Of a DNA stretch of 23,189 nucleotides, positions 1 to 6,368 are shown one piece after another; the stretch's first letter is position 1; the number at the start of each line of letters is the position of its first letter. Below the pieces are notes generated by a model, which did no database searches, was not told the origin of the DNA, and saw only the letters and a list, made by a program, of their open reading frames with translations. Origin of the DNA: JBAVQS01 sp049694275 (GTDB taxonomy: Bacteria; Chloroflexota; Anaerolineae; UBA4142; SHND01); NCBI GenBank assembly GCA_049694275.1, contig JBAVQS010000100.1, positions 1 through 23,189 of the forward strand. Reading direction: 5' to 3'. The position numbers were made by a program, and so were the translations under genes.

Positions 1-96
1 AATACCAAGGAAGGATTCTCTGATCTCGCCATGGTTGTTGCCTGTGGGTTGCATAACTTGCGGATTCAGCAACGACCACAGCCATTGCTGCGATGA
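1..96 (+). CDS. Partial transposase C-terminus (probable DDE/IS5-like)
   Basis: The frame is open from the window edge to TGA at 94-96 and encodes 31 residues that include FSDLAMVVACGLHNLR. An (A/V)xACxLHNLR segment near the C-terminus is typical of DDE transposases of the IS5/DDE_Tnp_4 type, so this is probably the tail of an insertion sequence whose body lies left of the window. The other frames here give no recognisable protein. The right end of the element, with its terminal inverted repeat, would fall between about 97 and 182, but it cannot be located without the left end. The identification rests on one short motif from memory and is tentative. Confidence 0.42.
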   Translation, partial: NTKEGFSDLAMVVACGLHNLRIQQRPQPLLR

Positions 97-132
97 GCTT
101 GATCGCTATTTCGGATAACGCCTAATGGGTGA

Positions 133-161
133 CCAGACCCCGGGCCCTCACCGGGGTCTGG
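133..161 (-). terminator. Hairpin downstream of the chitinase gene
   Basis: A perfect 11-bp inverted repeat, CCAGACCCCGG (133-143) and CCGGGGTCTGG (151-161), has a 7-nt loop. It lies about 21 bases past the stop of the minus-strand chitinase gene. There is no clean T-tract on the minus strand after it, so it may work as a Rho-dependent stop or as a 3' RNA-stabilising hairpin for the operon. Confidence 0.5.
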
Positions 162-182
162 CATCCAGGAGGAGAGAAAGGA

Positions 183-1451
183 TTAATGTCCGACCAGAGC
201 GTGAATCAATTCCCCGTCGGTTGTATCGCCGCTCAGTTCCCAGAACATGACCCCGCGCAAACCCTTGGTATCGATAAAGGCGCTCCGCTGGGCCATTACC
301 TGGGGATCATCATAAGTCCAGAATTCCTGGGTGGCGGAATCAAAGACCCAGGCATCCTTCGTCAGGTTATCCCAATATTGGGGATACCCCTTGGCCTTGA
401 TTACGTTGTAGGTTGCGGAACCGAGAGCGCCGGCTGCTGGCTGGTAAAGACCGTGCTTGATATTCGGCACGCCTGACCAACCGTATCCATAAAAAGGTGC
501 ACCGACAACCAGCTTGTTAGCAGGCGCGCCACGGGCCATGTAGATGCCAACCGCATGGCTGACGCTGGACCGGGCTTTGCCGCTTGGGTCATTTGACGAG
601 GTGTAGAGCGGCGAGTTAAAGTTGGTTGTAGTCTCCCAGGCGCCATGAAAATCGTAGGTCATCAAGTTGATCCAGTTCAGAGAGCGCGTGACCTGGCTCA
701 CTTGGATCTTGGCGCTGTTCGCCTCGCTGGCGGATGCGGCGATAGTCAACAAGAGGTTCGGATTGACTGCATTCAACTGGCGGCGAAATTCGGCGAGCAG
801 CGCGGTAAAGTTCTGGGGGTCTTCGGGGCGATAGTTGCAGGTGTCACCGCACGCGCCTGGATACTCCCAATCAATATCGATGCCGTCGAAAACGCCTGCC
901 CCCGATCCGGGGCCGCCCATGCCGCCCCACCCTGGATCGGGCAGGTTGCCCTTGATCAGGAGATCGATGCAAGAGTGCACGAACGCCACACGGTTTTCCG
1001 GAAGGGCCGCGTCCGAGAAGTGTGACGAGCCCGTCCAGCCGCCCAGCGAGATCAGGACCTTGAGCTTTGGGTACTGGGCTTTTAGTGCTTTCAATTGTTG
1101 AAAATTGCCGAGGATCGGATTGGGCCATGTCACTTCCTGCCCGTTGACCGACTGAGCCGGGTCCCAGGGCTTTTGGTAATCAGCCCAGGGGTCAAAGAGC
1201 TGGCAGGTGATATTGCCGTTTCCATCGGGGGCAACGTTTGCAAAGGCATAGTTGATGACGGTAAGCCGATCGGCTGAGCCGCTCGTCACGATATTCTTGA
1301 CAAGATAGTTGGCTCCATAAATGCCCCATTCTGTGAAATAGCCGACGACCTGCTTGTCGGTCCCCGTCGACTGACCCGCACTGACGGGAGAGACGGCGAT
1401 CAGGCTCAAAAGTGCAATGAGCAAGAGGGTAAGGAACAATATGCGTCGCAT
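183..1451 (-). CDS. Secreted glycoside hydrolase family 18 chitinase
   Basis: Predicted extracellular endochitinase that hydrolyses beta-1,4 N-acetylglucosamine linkages with retention through substrate assistance. The 422-residue protein begins with a Sec signal peptide (RR, hydrophobic run, VSAGQ near residue 26). The GH18 barrel has its four usual signatures: SLGGW (about 135-139), DGIDIDWE (189-196, catalytic Glu196 with Asp192 and Asp194), MTYDF (264-268) and a late MFWELSGD (402-409). The chosen ATG at 1451 has AAGGAGG nine bases upstream; an in-frame ATG at 1493 has no such site and would put charged residues before the signal peptide. No chitin-binding module is visible. It is the last gene of the binding protein-permease-GH20 operon, which fits a role in releasing oligosaccharides for import. 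Family assignment is firm; chitin rather than another GlcNAc polymer is inferred. Confidence 0.94.
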   Translation of the reverse strand: MRRILFLTLLLIALLSLIAVSPVSAGQSTGTDKQVVGYFTEWGIYGANYLVKNIVTSGSADRLTVINYAFANVAPDGNGNITCQLFDPWADYQKPWDPAQSVNGQEVTWPNPILGNFQQLKALKAQYPKLKVLISLGGWTGSSHFSDAALPENRVAFVHSCIDLLIKGNLPDPGWGGMGGPGSGAGVFDGIDIDWEYPGACGDTCNYRPEDPQNFTALLAEFRRQLNAVNPNLLLTIAASASEANSAKIQVSQVTRSLNWINLMTYDFHGAWETTTNFNSPLYTSSNDPSGKARSSVSHAVGIYMARGAPANKLVVGAPFYGYGWSGVPNIKHGLYQPAAGALGSATYNVIKAKGYPQYWDNLTKDAWVFDSATQEFWTYDDPQVMAQRSAFIDTKGLRGVMFWELSGDTTDGELIHALVGH

Positions 1452-1517
1452 GAAATGATACCTCCTTGGAAAGAATAGTGGATGAGCCGCCAAATCGGCG
1501 TCGCCCGATCTCCGGCC

Positions 1518-2492
1518 CTACATTCTTGCGCTCGTGACATCAACCAGTTTCCGCATGGCAATGGTGATGGGTGACCAGGCTGCCACATCCTCAGGCTTGA
1601 CCCCATTCCACGTCGTCGCCAAATAGCCCAGCATTCGCTCGCTTCCCTGCGCTTGCGCATAATCGACGAGCGCCTCGACCGCCCGCTCGTCGCGCCAGCC
1701 GGACGGTAAGACGCGGAAACCCTTTTCGAGGAAAAATGGAATGGAGGGATAGCTTGAGCGCAGTTCGTAATGCCAATCGCAGATTATAATATCCTTGGCA
1801 ACTCGATCTACTGCTGGATGGATGTGCAGCCGGTCCGCTTCCCACTCGCCATAACCCATGATTTGATCGTCGAGAAATCGATCTCCCCATATCAGCATCT
1901 CGACGCCACGCTTGAGTAGATAGTTGTAATAATCCCCGACCGCTTGCGCATACAGCCGGACCGGGTCCATCCCCTTGCAGCGCGGGCAGTGTTCTGAAGC
2001 AATGACGAAAACCTCGTCCATTCCGACGTGCAGCGCGTCCGCCTCGAATGTATCGATCAGCTCGTCAAAGAGATCAAACACAATCGGCAGCAGCGCCTCT
2101 TGCCGGGGGCACCAACTCCGGCAGTAAATTCCGGCGTTGTTGGGATACTGGCCGGGCGTCTCGTCAAACTCGGGATACTGTCGCAGCAACGCATAGGTCT
2201 GCTCGGCCCACGACTGGTGACCCAGACAGTTGAACTGCGGAATGAGGCGAATGCCGTGTTCCTGGCAGCTCCTGACGAGACGCCGCGCCTGCTCGTGGGT
2301 GACCGGATTGGGTTCGGAAAGTTCCGGGTGTGATGTGTACGCATAGAAATAATCCAGCTCGACAATCAGCAGGTTCACCCCGAGCGCCGCCAACGCCGGC
2401 GCCTGCGCGATGGCCGCCTCTGCGGCTTGCGCATTTGGCGTCAACACATGCACGCCCCGCCACTCTCCCGCCGCTTGCAAATTCCCCGTCAT
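1518..2492 (-). CDS. Cytoplasmic GH20-like beta-N-acetylhexosaminidase
   Basis: Predicted exo-hydrolase that removes terminal N-acetylhexosamine from oligosaccharides. The 324-residue protein has the GH20 barrel order: an early beta strand LLIVELD (41-47), IPQFNCLGHQ (84-93), the catalytic pair in HVGMDEV (Asp159-Glu160), then IWGDR (201-205) and a late TTWNG (293-297). GH20 enzymes use the Asp to orient the substrate acetamido group and the Glu as acid/base. There is no signal peptide and no N-terminal GH20b domain, so it is shorter than classical hexosaminidases and probably acts inside the cell on imported chito-oligosaccharides. The ATG follows an AGAAGGAGAAGGA purine run. It sits 54 bases downstream of the permease gene and 66 bases before the chitinase. 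The same fold is used by other hexosaminidases, so the exact sugar is inferred. Confidence 0.85.
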   Translation of the reverse strand: MTGNLQAAGEWRGVHVLTPNAQAAEAAIAQAPALAALGVNLLIVELDYFYAYTSHPELSEPNPVTHEQARRLVRSCQEHGIRLIPQFNCLGHQSWAEQTYALLRQYPEFDETPGQYPNNAGIYCRSWCPRQEALLPIVFDLFDELIDTFEADALHVGMDEVFVIASEHCPRCKGMDPVRLYAQAVGDYYNYLLKRGVEMLIWGDRFLDDQIMGYGEWEADRLHIHPAVDRVAKDIIICDWHYELRSSYPSIPFFLEKGFRVLPSGWRDERAVEALVDYAQAQGSERMLGYLATTWNGVKPEDVAAWSPITIAMRKLVDVTSARM

Positions 2493-2546
2493 TCCTTCTC
2501 CTTCTCCCCTTGTCTCCTTTGTCTTTCAGTTTACCTCTAGTCCTGT

Positions 2547-3431
2547 CTACCCCTTGATCGCGCCGCTCAGCCCGCGCACGAATTGCTTTTGCAGCGCAAT
2601 GAACACGATCAGGATCGGGACGATGGTAATGATAATGCCTGCCGCCGTGGCCCGCAAATCGGACGAGAACATGCCTTGCAGCGCCGCGAGCCCGACGGTC
2701 AAGGTCTTGTTATCCATTGTAGGCAGCATCAGCGAGGGCCACAGAAAATCATTCCACGAGACGACAAAGGTAATGATACCGCAGGTGGCAAGCGAAGGGC
2801 GAATGATCGGCAGTAAGATCTGCCACCAGATGCGGAGCTCGCTGGCCCCATCCATCTTGGCGGCGTCAATGAGATCGTTAGGCACGGTCTTGAAGGCCTG
2901 CCGGAGCATAAAGATGTTGAGCACGGTCGCCAGGTTGGGAAAGATCAACGCGAACAACGAATTGTAATAATGAAAGAAGTTCTGGGCGAGCACAAAGCCG
3001 GGAATATAGGTAAGCTGCGGCGGCACGATAAAGGTCGCCAGGAGTAAATAAAAGATCGCGTCGCGCCCGCGGAAATTCATCTTGGCGAAAGGATATGCTG
3101 CGAGCGCCGTGATCAGCAGGTTCAGCGCCGTCGTGCTCACCGTTACAATCACGCTGTTCACAAAAAACTTGGCCATCGGCAGCTCGTTCCACACTTTCAC
3201 ATAATTGGCAAGGGTTGGATCGTGCGGAAGGAACTCGAGCGGCACCGCGACGATGGAATCTTGTGGCCCCTTTAAAGAGGTGACCAGCGTCCAGAGAAAA
3301 GGCAGGACGGTGATGGCAGCCACGAAACAGAGCACGATGTACCAAAAGATATTCTCCCCGAGGTGGCTGCGCGTTCCCCCGCGCGTTGCCGCGGCCTGCT
3401 TGGATGTTGTTTGAGCTTGCACCTGTGCCAT
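2547..3431 (-). CDS. Sugar ABC transporter permease, MalG-type (CUT1)
   Basis: Inner-membrane permease subunit of a carbohydrate uptake ABC transporter. Of its 294 residues, about six segments are strongly hydrophobic, and the cytoplasmic EAA loop that docks with the ATPase is clear (DAAKMDGASELRIWWQILLP), with Gly and the ILLP end in the expected places. The short N-terminal tail followed by a first membrane span is typical of the MalG/LacG partner. The ATG at 3431 overlaps the TGA of the preceding permease by one base (TGATG) and has GGAGG seven bases upstream. A GTG at 3434 is possible but sits only four bases from GGAGG. Tight overlap implies translational coupling with its heterodimer partner. 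The substrate is inferred from the GH20 and GH18 genes downstream. Confidence 0.93.
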   Translation of the reverse strand: MAQVQAQTTSKQAAATRGGTRSHLGENIFWYIVLCFVAAITVLPFLWTLVTSLKGPQDSIVAVPLEFLPHDPTLANYVKVWNELPMAKFFVNSVIVTVSTTALNLLITALAAYPFAKMNFRGRDAIFYLLLATFIVPPQLTYIPGFVLAQNFFHYYNSLFALIFPNLATVLNIFMLRQAFKTVPNDLIDAAKMDGASELRIWWQILLPIIRPSLATCGIITFVVSWNDFLWPSLMLPTMDNKTLTVGLAALQGMFSSDLRATAAGIIITIVPILIVFIALQKQFVRGLSGAIKG

Positions 3432-4306
3432 CACTCTGCCTCCGTGCCGCGTTCTAGCGCGCGCATGTTCAAGATTGAAAAAGCGAGCGTCAGGGCTAGC
3501 AGCACCAGCGCAACCGCAGAGGCATATCCCGCGTGCTGCAGTCTAAATGCCTGCCGCCAGAGATAAAAGACGATCGTATAACCGCTGTTTAGGATGCCGC
3601 CCAGTTCGCCATTGAGCGTAAAAATCTCGTTGAACACCTCCAGCGCGGCCACACTCGATGCAACGGCGACGAATGTCATTTGCGGGCGGAGCCCGGGCAA
3701 GCTGACGTGCCAATGTTTTTGCCAGGCGTTGCACCCGTCAATCACGGCAGCGTCGTACAGCTCTTCGGGAATGTTCTGCAGGCCGGCCAAAAAGATCATC
3801 ATGTAATAGCCAAGGCCGAGCCAGATGGTCAGCAACATGGCGATGGGCAGGGTGAGTGACGGCTCGGCGAGCCATTGGATGGGATCCTGAATGATGCCGA
3901 GCGATATCAAAATGCCGTTAAAGAGACCATTCGTGTCAAATAGCATGCGCCAGGAGTAGCCGACCGCGATGCTGCCGCTAATGACGGGGATATAGTACAG
4001 GGCGCGAAAGACATTGATCAAAGGCAGCTTGCGATTGACGGCGATGGCGAGCAGGATGCCAAAAAAGATCAGGACCGGCGTCACGAGCAGATAGATGAAT
4101 GAATGAACGAGGGCATCGCGAAAGCCCTGTTCGTTCAGCAACTGTTGATAGTTTTTCAGCCCGACCCAAACCGGTGGCGTCACGATGCTGTAATCAGTAA
4201 AGCTATAGTAGATGACCGCCAGGATGGGGTAGAGGACAAAGATTGCAATCACGATGAGGGCCGGGGTGAGAAACAGGTAGGGTGTAAAGGAGAGTCTTTT
4301 GGTCAT
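3431..4306 (-). CDS. Sugar ABC transporter permease, MalF-type (CUT1)
   Basis: Inner-membrane permease subunit that pairs with the downstream MalG-type protein to form the translocation pore. The 291-residue sequence starts with a membrane span (LFLTPALIVIAIFVLYPI), has the FTDYS and WVGLKNY motifs usual after it in CUT1 permeases, and carries the EAA loop (ELYDAAVIDGCNAWQKHWHV, ending SLPGLRP). It lacks the extra N-terminal spans of E. coli MalF, as is usual for the lactose/chito-oligosaccharide-type members. The ATG at 4306 has GGAG five to six bases upstream. It is separated from the binding-protein gene by 63 bases that hold a strong hairpin, and overlaps the next permease by one base. 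Confidence 0.93.
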   Translation of the reverse strand: MTKRLSFTPYLFLTPALIVIAIFVLYPILAVIYYSFTDYSIVTPPVWVGLKNYQQLLNEQGFRDALVHSFIYLLVTPVLIFFGILLAIAVNRKLPLINVFRALYYIPVISGSIAVGYSWRMLFDTNGLFNGILISLGIIQDPIQWLAEPSLTLPIAMLLTIWLGLGYYMMIFLAGLQNIPEELYDAAVIDGCNAWQKHWHVSLPGLRPQMTFVAVASSVAALEVFNEIFTLNGELGGILNSGYTIVFYLWRQAFRLQHAGYASAVALVLLALTLAFSILNMRALERGTEAE

Positions 4307-4324
4307 GGCATCTCCAGGCGAAAG

Positions 4325-4355
4325 CCGGTCCCCTTCTTGGTGGGAAGGGGACCGG
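4325..4355 (-). promoter_or_regulatory. Intercistronic hairpin between binding protein and permeases
   Basis: A perfect 12-bp inverted repeat, CCGGTCCCCTTC (4325-4336) and GAAGGGGACCGG (4344-4355), has a 7-nt loop. It lies just after the stop codon of the binding-protein gene and before the first permease. No T-tract follows on the minus strand. Hairpins at this point in binding-protein operons are known to protect the upstream message or partly stop transcription, giving more binding protein than permease; that role is inferred here. Confidence 0.6.
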
Positions 4356-4369
4356 GCAAAGGCCAGAGT

Positions 4370-5854
4370 TTACTGTCCTGCAATCAAGGCGTTCGCCTTG
4401 GTTACAGCGTCGTCGAGAGCTTTCTGGGCTGGAACACCGTTGAACAGAGCCTGCTGAATCGCCTGCTGGACGATGTCGTTCACATCCTTCTGCTTCGGGA
4501 TGGTGGGAACGATATCAGAGTACTTGCTGATGACGTCCTTGGCGATGGGCTTGGCGCTATCCTCGACGGCGACCGGCTTGGCCGAAAAGAACGGATCATC
4601 GTAGGAAGCCGGGGTCGAAGGGTAGATGGCGACGATTTTGCTGAACTCGAGCATGCTCTTGGGATTGGTAAAGAACTGGGCCAGGGCGATGGAGGCGTTA
4701 GGGAACTTGCTGTCTTTTTTGACCGAGATGCTCATGAGGCCCTTGCCGACGACGCCGGACTTGCCCACCGGCGAAGGGACGGCGGCGAGGTAGCCATACA
4801 GTGCGGGATTGTTCTGGCGCACATCACGGATGAGGTTCGGGCCGGTGGCGTAAAAGGCTGCCTTGCCGGTTTCGAACAGATTCAGCCCGACGCGATCGTC
4901 CGTGGTTACAAGCGCCGTCTTGTCGACGGTGCCGGCCTTGACCATATCGACATACATCTGGAGCCACGCGGCCCCTTCCGGCGAGTTGAAGGTAAAGGTC
5001 TTGCCGTCGTCGCTGATGACCTTGACGCCGCCCTCGTACACCATCTGCGAAAGGAGGTCGGTCATTGTCAAGCGGACATCACAGAGCGTGCCGGTTTTGT
5101 CTTTGATGGTTTTGCAGAGCGCGGGGAGCCCGTCGATTGTCTTGGGGAAATCCTCAACTTTCAACCCTGCCCCGCCGGTGTACCCTGTGAGCTTGCCGTC
5201 CTTATCATATTGGGCGTCACCCGAATAGACTTTGGTGTTGATCAGATCGACGTTGATGCCCTGATACCAAGGGAACTGATAGTTGACGCCCTTGACCAAT
5301 TGCTCTTTCCAAAGGCCGGCGAAATACATGTCCTTGATGTTCTGGGGCACTTTGTCGTCCAGCGGGAGCAGCAAGCCCCGGGTTGCATAGTCGCTCACCC
5401 AGCCTTCAGAAACGGACAGGTTGATGACGTCGGGCGCGCTGCCGGCGTTAAAGGCGTTATCCAGGTCCTGGCGGAAGGTGGCCTGGTGGTCCTCCCACTT
5501 GACGGTGACGCCGGGATAAGCCTGCTGGAAGCGGGCGATGGTGCTCTTGATATAGTCGTCAAAAGTCGGGGAGAGGTAAAAGGTCCAGAAGGTGATGGTG
5601 GCGTTTGGCTCGACTCCCTGGATGACGGCTTCGGGGTTGGGGCCGGGGGTCGGAGTCACGACTTTTTCGACGACGACGGTCTGCTGGACCTGTTTTTCGA
5701 CGACGACAGTCTGTGGGACCTGTTTTTCAACGACGACGGTTTGCGGGACCATCTGCGGCGCCGCTGGGGTGACGGGCGTGTTGCATGCGACGAGCGCGAT
5801 GAACAGGGCAATGAGCGCCGCGGCGAGAATCAACTGCGAATAGCGGGATTTCAT
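4370..5854 (-). CDS. Sugar ABC transporter substrate-binding lipoprotein (SBP_bac_1)
   Basis: Extracellular sugar-binding lipoprotein that delivers substrate to the two permeases. The 494-residue protein has a lipoprotein signal peptide with lipobox LVAC (Cys24). Three near-identical decapeptides (VPQTVVVEKQ-like, residues 35-64) and a TPTPGP linker form the membrane tether. The mature domain begins near residue 80 (ATITFWTFYLSPTFDDYI) and shows family features such as FQQAYPGVTVKWEDH, APDVINLS and the later FETGKAAFYATGPNLI. The ATG at 5854 has AGGAGG four bases upstream. It is the first gene of the operon, behind a good promoter at 5893-5922. The ligand is inferred to be a chito-oligosaccharide because GH20 and GH18 genes lie downstream; the sequence alone does not fix it. 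Confidence 0.93.
   Translation of the reverse strand: MKSRYSQLILAAALIALFIALVACNTPVTPAAPQMVPQTVVVEKQVPQTVVVEKQVQQTVVVEKVVTPTPGPNPEAVIQGVEPNATITFWTFYLSPTFDDYIKSTIARFQQAYPGVTVKWEDHQATFRQDLDNAFNAGSAPDVINLSVSEGWVSDYATRGLLLPLDDKVPQNIKDMYFAGLWKEQLVKGVNYQFPWYQGINVDLINTKVYSGDAQYDKDGKLTGYTGGAGLKVEDFPKTIDGLPALCKTIKDKTGTLCDVRLTMTDLLSQMVYEGGVKVISDDGKTFTFNSPEGAAWLQMYVDMVKAGTVDKTALVTTDDRVGLNLFETGKAAFYATGPNLIRDVRQNNPALYGYLAAVPSPVGKSGVVGKGLMSISVKKDSKFPNASIALAQFFTNPKSMLEFSKIVAIYPSTPASYDDPFFSAKPVAVEDSAKPIAKDVISKYSDIVPTIPKQKDVNDIVQQAIQQALFNGVPAQKALDDAVTKANALIAGQ
5663..5752 (-). repeat. Three tandem 30-bp repeats in the binding-protein gene
   Basis: Three in-frame 30-bp units (5663-5692, 5693-5722, 5723-5752) differ by a few bases each and encode the repeated VPQTVVVEKQ-like tether after the lipobox. 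The units are a multiple of three, so copy-number change by slippage would alter tether length without breaking the frame. Confidence 0.85.
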
Positions 5855-5892
5855 TTCTCCTCCTCTAGAGAAAATAGAGTTGTCTGATTAGC

Positions 5893-5922
5893 GTTATAGA
5901 GCCCGGGATTGTCTTGTGTCAG
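5893..5922 (-). promoter_or_regulatory. Promoter of the chitin-utilisation operon
   Basis: Read on the minus strand, CTGACA (5917-5922, 5 of 6 to TTGACA) and TATAAC (5893-5898, 5 of 6 to TATAAT) are 18 bases apart. This would start transcription about 32 bases before the binding-protein ATG and leave room for its AGGAGG site. It is the only strong sigma-70-like pair in this gap. Confidence 0.55.
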
Positions 5923-5958
5923 CTCACCTCCTCATGAATTTCTATCGCGCCGATACGA

Positions 5959-6195
5959 TTACTCGGGATGATTCTCTACCTGGTTGTCGATCCGCGTCTG
6001 AACCCACTCGACCAATGCGTTCAGGCTTGGGAACCCGTATCGCTGGTCGGTCAAGGGATCTTCGAGACTAAACCGCCAGACAGTCAACGGCGCCTGTTCA
6101 CTCCGCTCTTCCCAGAACCGCAAGAGATATGAGTGATAACCAGGGGGTCTGGCGACAAGTGGGGTGTCTTCCATTGGATTCTCTGAGAGTGTCAT
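5959..6195 (-). CDS. Small conserved-looking hypothetical protein (78 aa)
   Basis: A 78-residue soluble protein with the segments SYLLRFWEERSEQAP, VWRFSLEDPLTDQRYGFPSL and LVEWVQTRI. This order (LRFWEE, VWRFSLEDP, a YGF turn, then an amphipathic helix) reads like a compact single domain of real coding sequence, and I recall similar short proteins in Chloroflexota, often with no known function. The longest reading starts at a TTG (6222); ATG at 6195 or 6174 is more likely. TATAAT at 6209-6214 (minus strand) lies 13 bases before the 6195 ATG, so the leader would be very short and no Shine-Dalgarno site is seen. It is divergent from the broken regulator gene. Function unknown. Confidence 0.65.
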   Translation of the reverse strand: MTLSENPMEDTPLVARPPGYHSYLLRFWEERSEQAPLTVWRFSLEDPLTDQRYGFPSLNALVEWVQTRIDNQVENHPE

Positions 6196-6208
6196 CGTTA
6201 TTATGCCT

Positions 6209-6214
6209 ATTATA
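6209..6214 (-). promoter_or_regulatory. TATAAT box before the 78-aa gene
   Basis: A perfect TATAAT read on the minus strand lies 13 bases upstream of the ATG at 6195. No good -35 box is visible at 16-18 bases. Transcription from it would give a leader of about six bases. Confidence 0.35.
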
Positions 6215-6223
6215 GAAACCAAG

Positions 6224-6247
6224 CGTCCAGAAAACGTCTACTGGACG
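6224..6247. promoter_or_regulatory. Inverted repeat, operator candidate
   Basis: CGTCCAG (6224-6230) and CTGGACG (6241-6247) form a perfect 7-bp inverted repeat spaced by 10 bases. It lies between divergent promoters, just upstream of the TATAAT for the 78-aa gene and about 25 bases before the TTGACA of the plus-strand promoter. Spacing of about 17 bp between half-site starts suits a dimeric repressor or activator; no regulator is identified. Confidence 0.35.
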
Positions 6248-6271
6248 TATAGAGGGTTTTCATCGAGGGGG

Positions 6272-6300
6272 TTGACACTCGCTTGTCCACGTGCTAGACT
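6272..6300 (+). promoter_or_regulatory. Promoter upstream of the truncated regulator
   Basis: TTGACA (6272-6277, perfect) and TAGACT (6295-6300, 4 of 6) are separated by 17 bases. Transcription would begin near 6307, about 62 bases before the ATG at 6369. The site may be a relic or may still drive the broken gene. Confidence 0.45.
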
Positions 6301-6368
6301 CACGCCATGTGTAGGGAGCGGCGGTCTCAGGCTGCCGAAGCTTTATAGGATCCCGTGCAGGTTACACG

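Noticed and set aside
129..476. 115-aa plus-strand open frame
   Set aside because: It is antisense to the chitinase gene end and crosses the operon terminator hairpin; no domain is seen.
4103..5887. 594-aa plus-strand open frame
   Set aside because: It lies opposite the well-defined binding-protein and permease genes. Its Asp/Phe-rich repeat is just the antisense of the 30-bp tandem repeat, and no domain or ribosome-binding site supports it.
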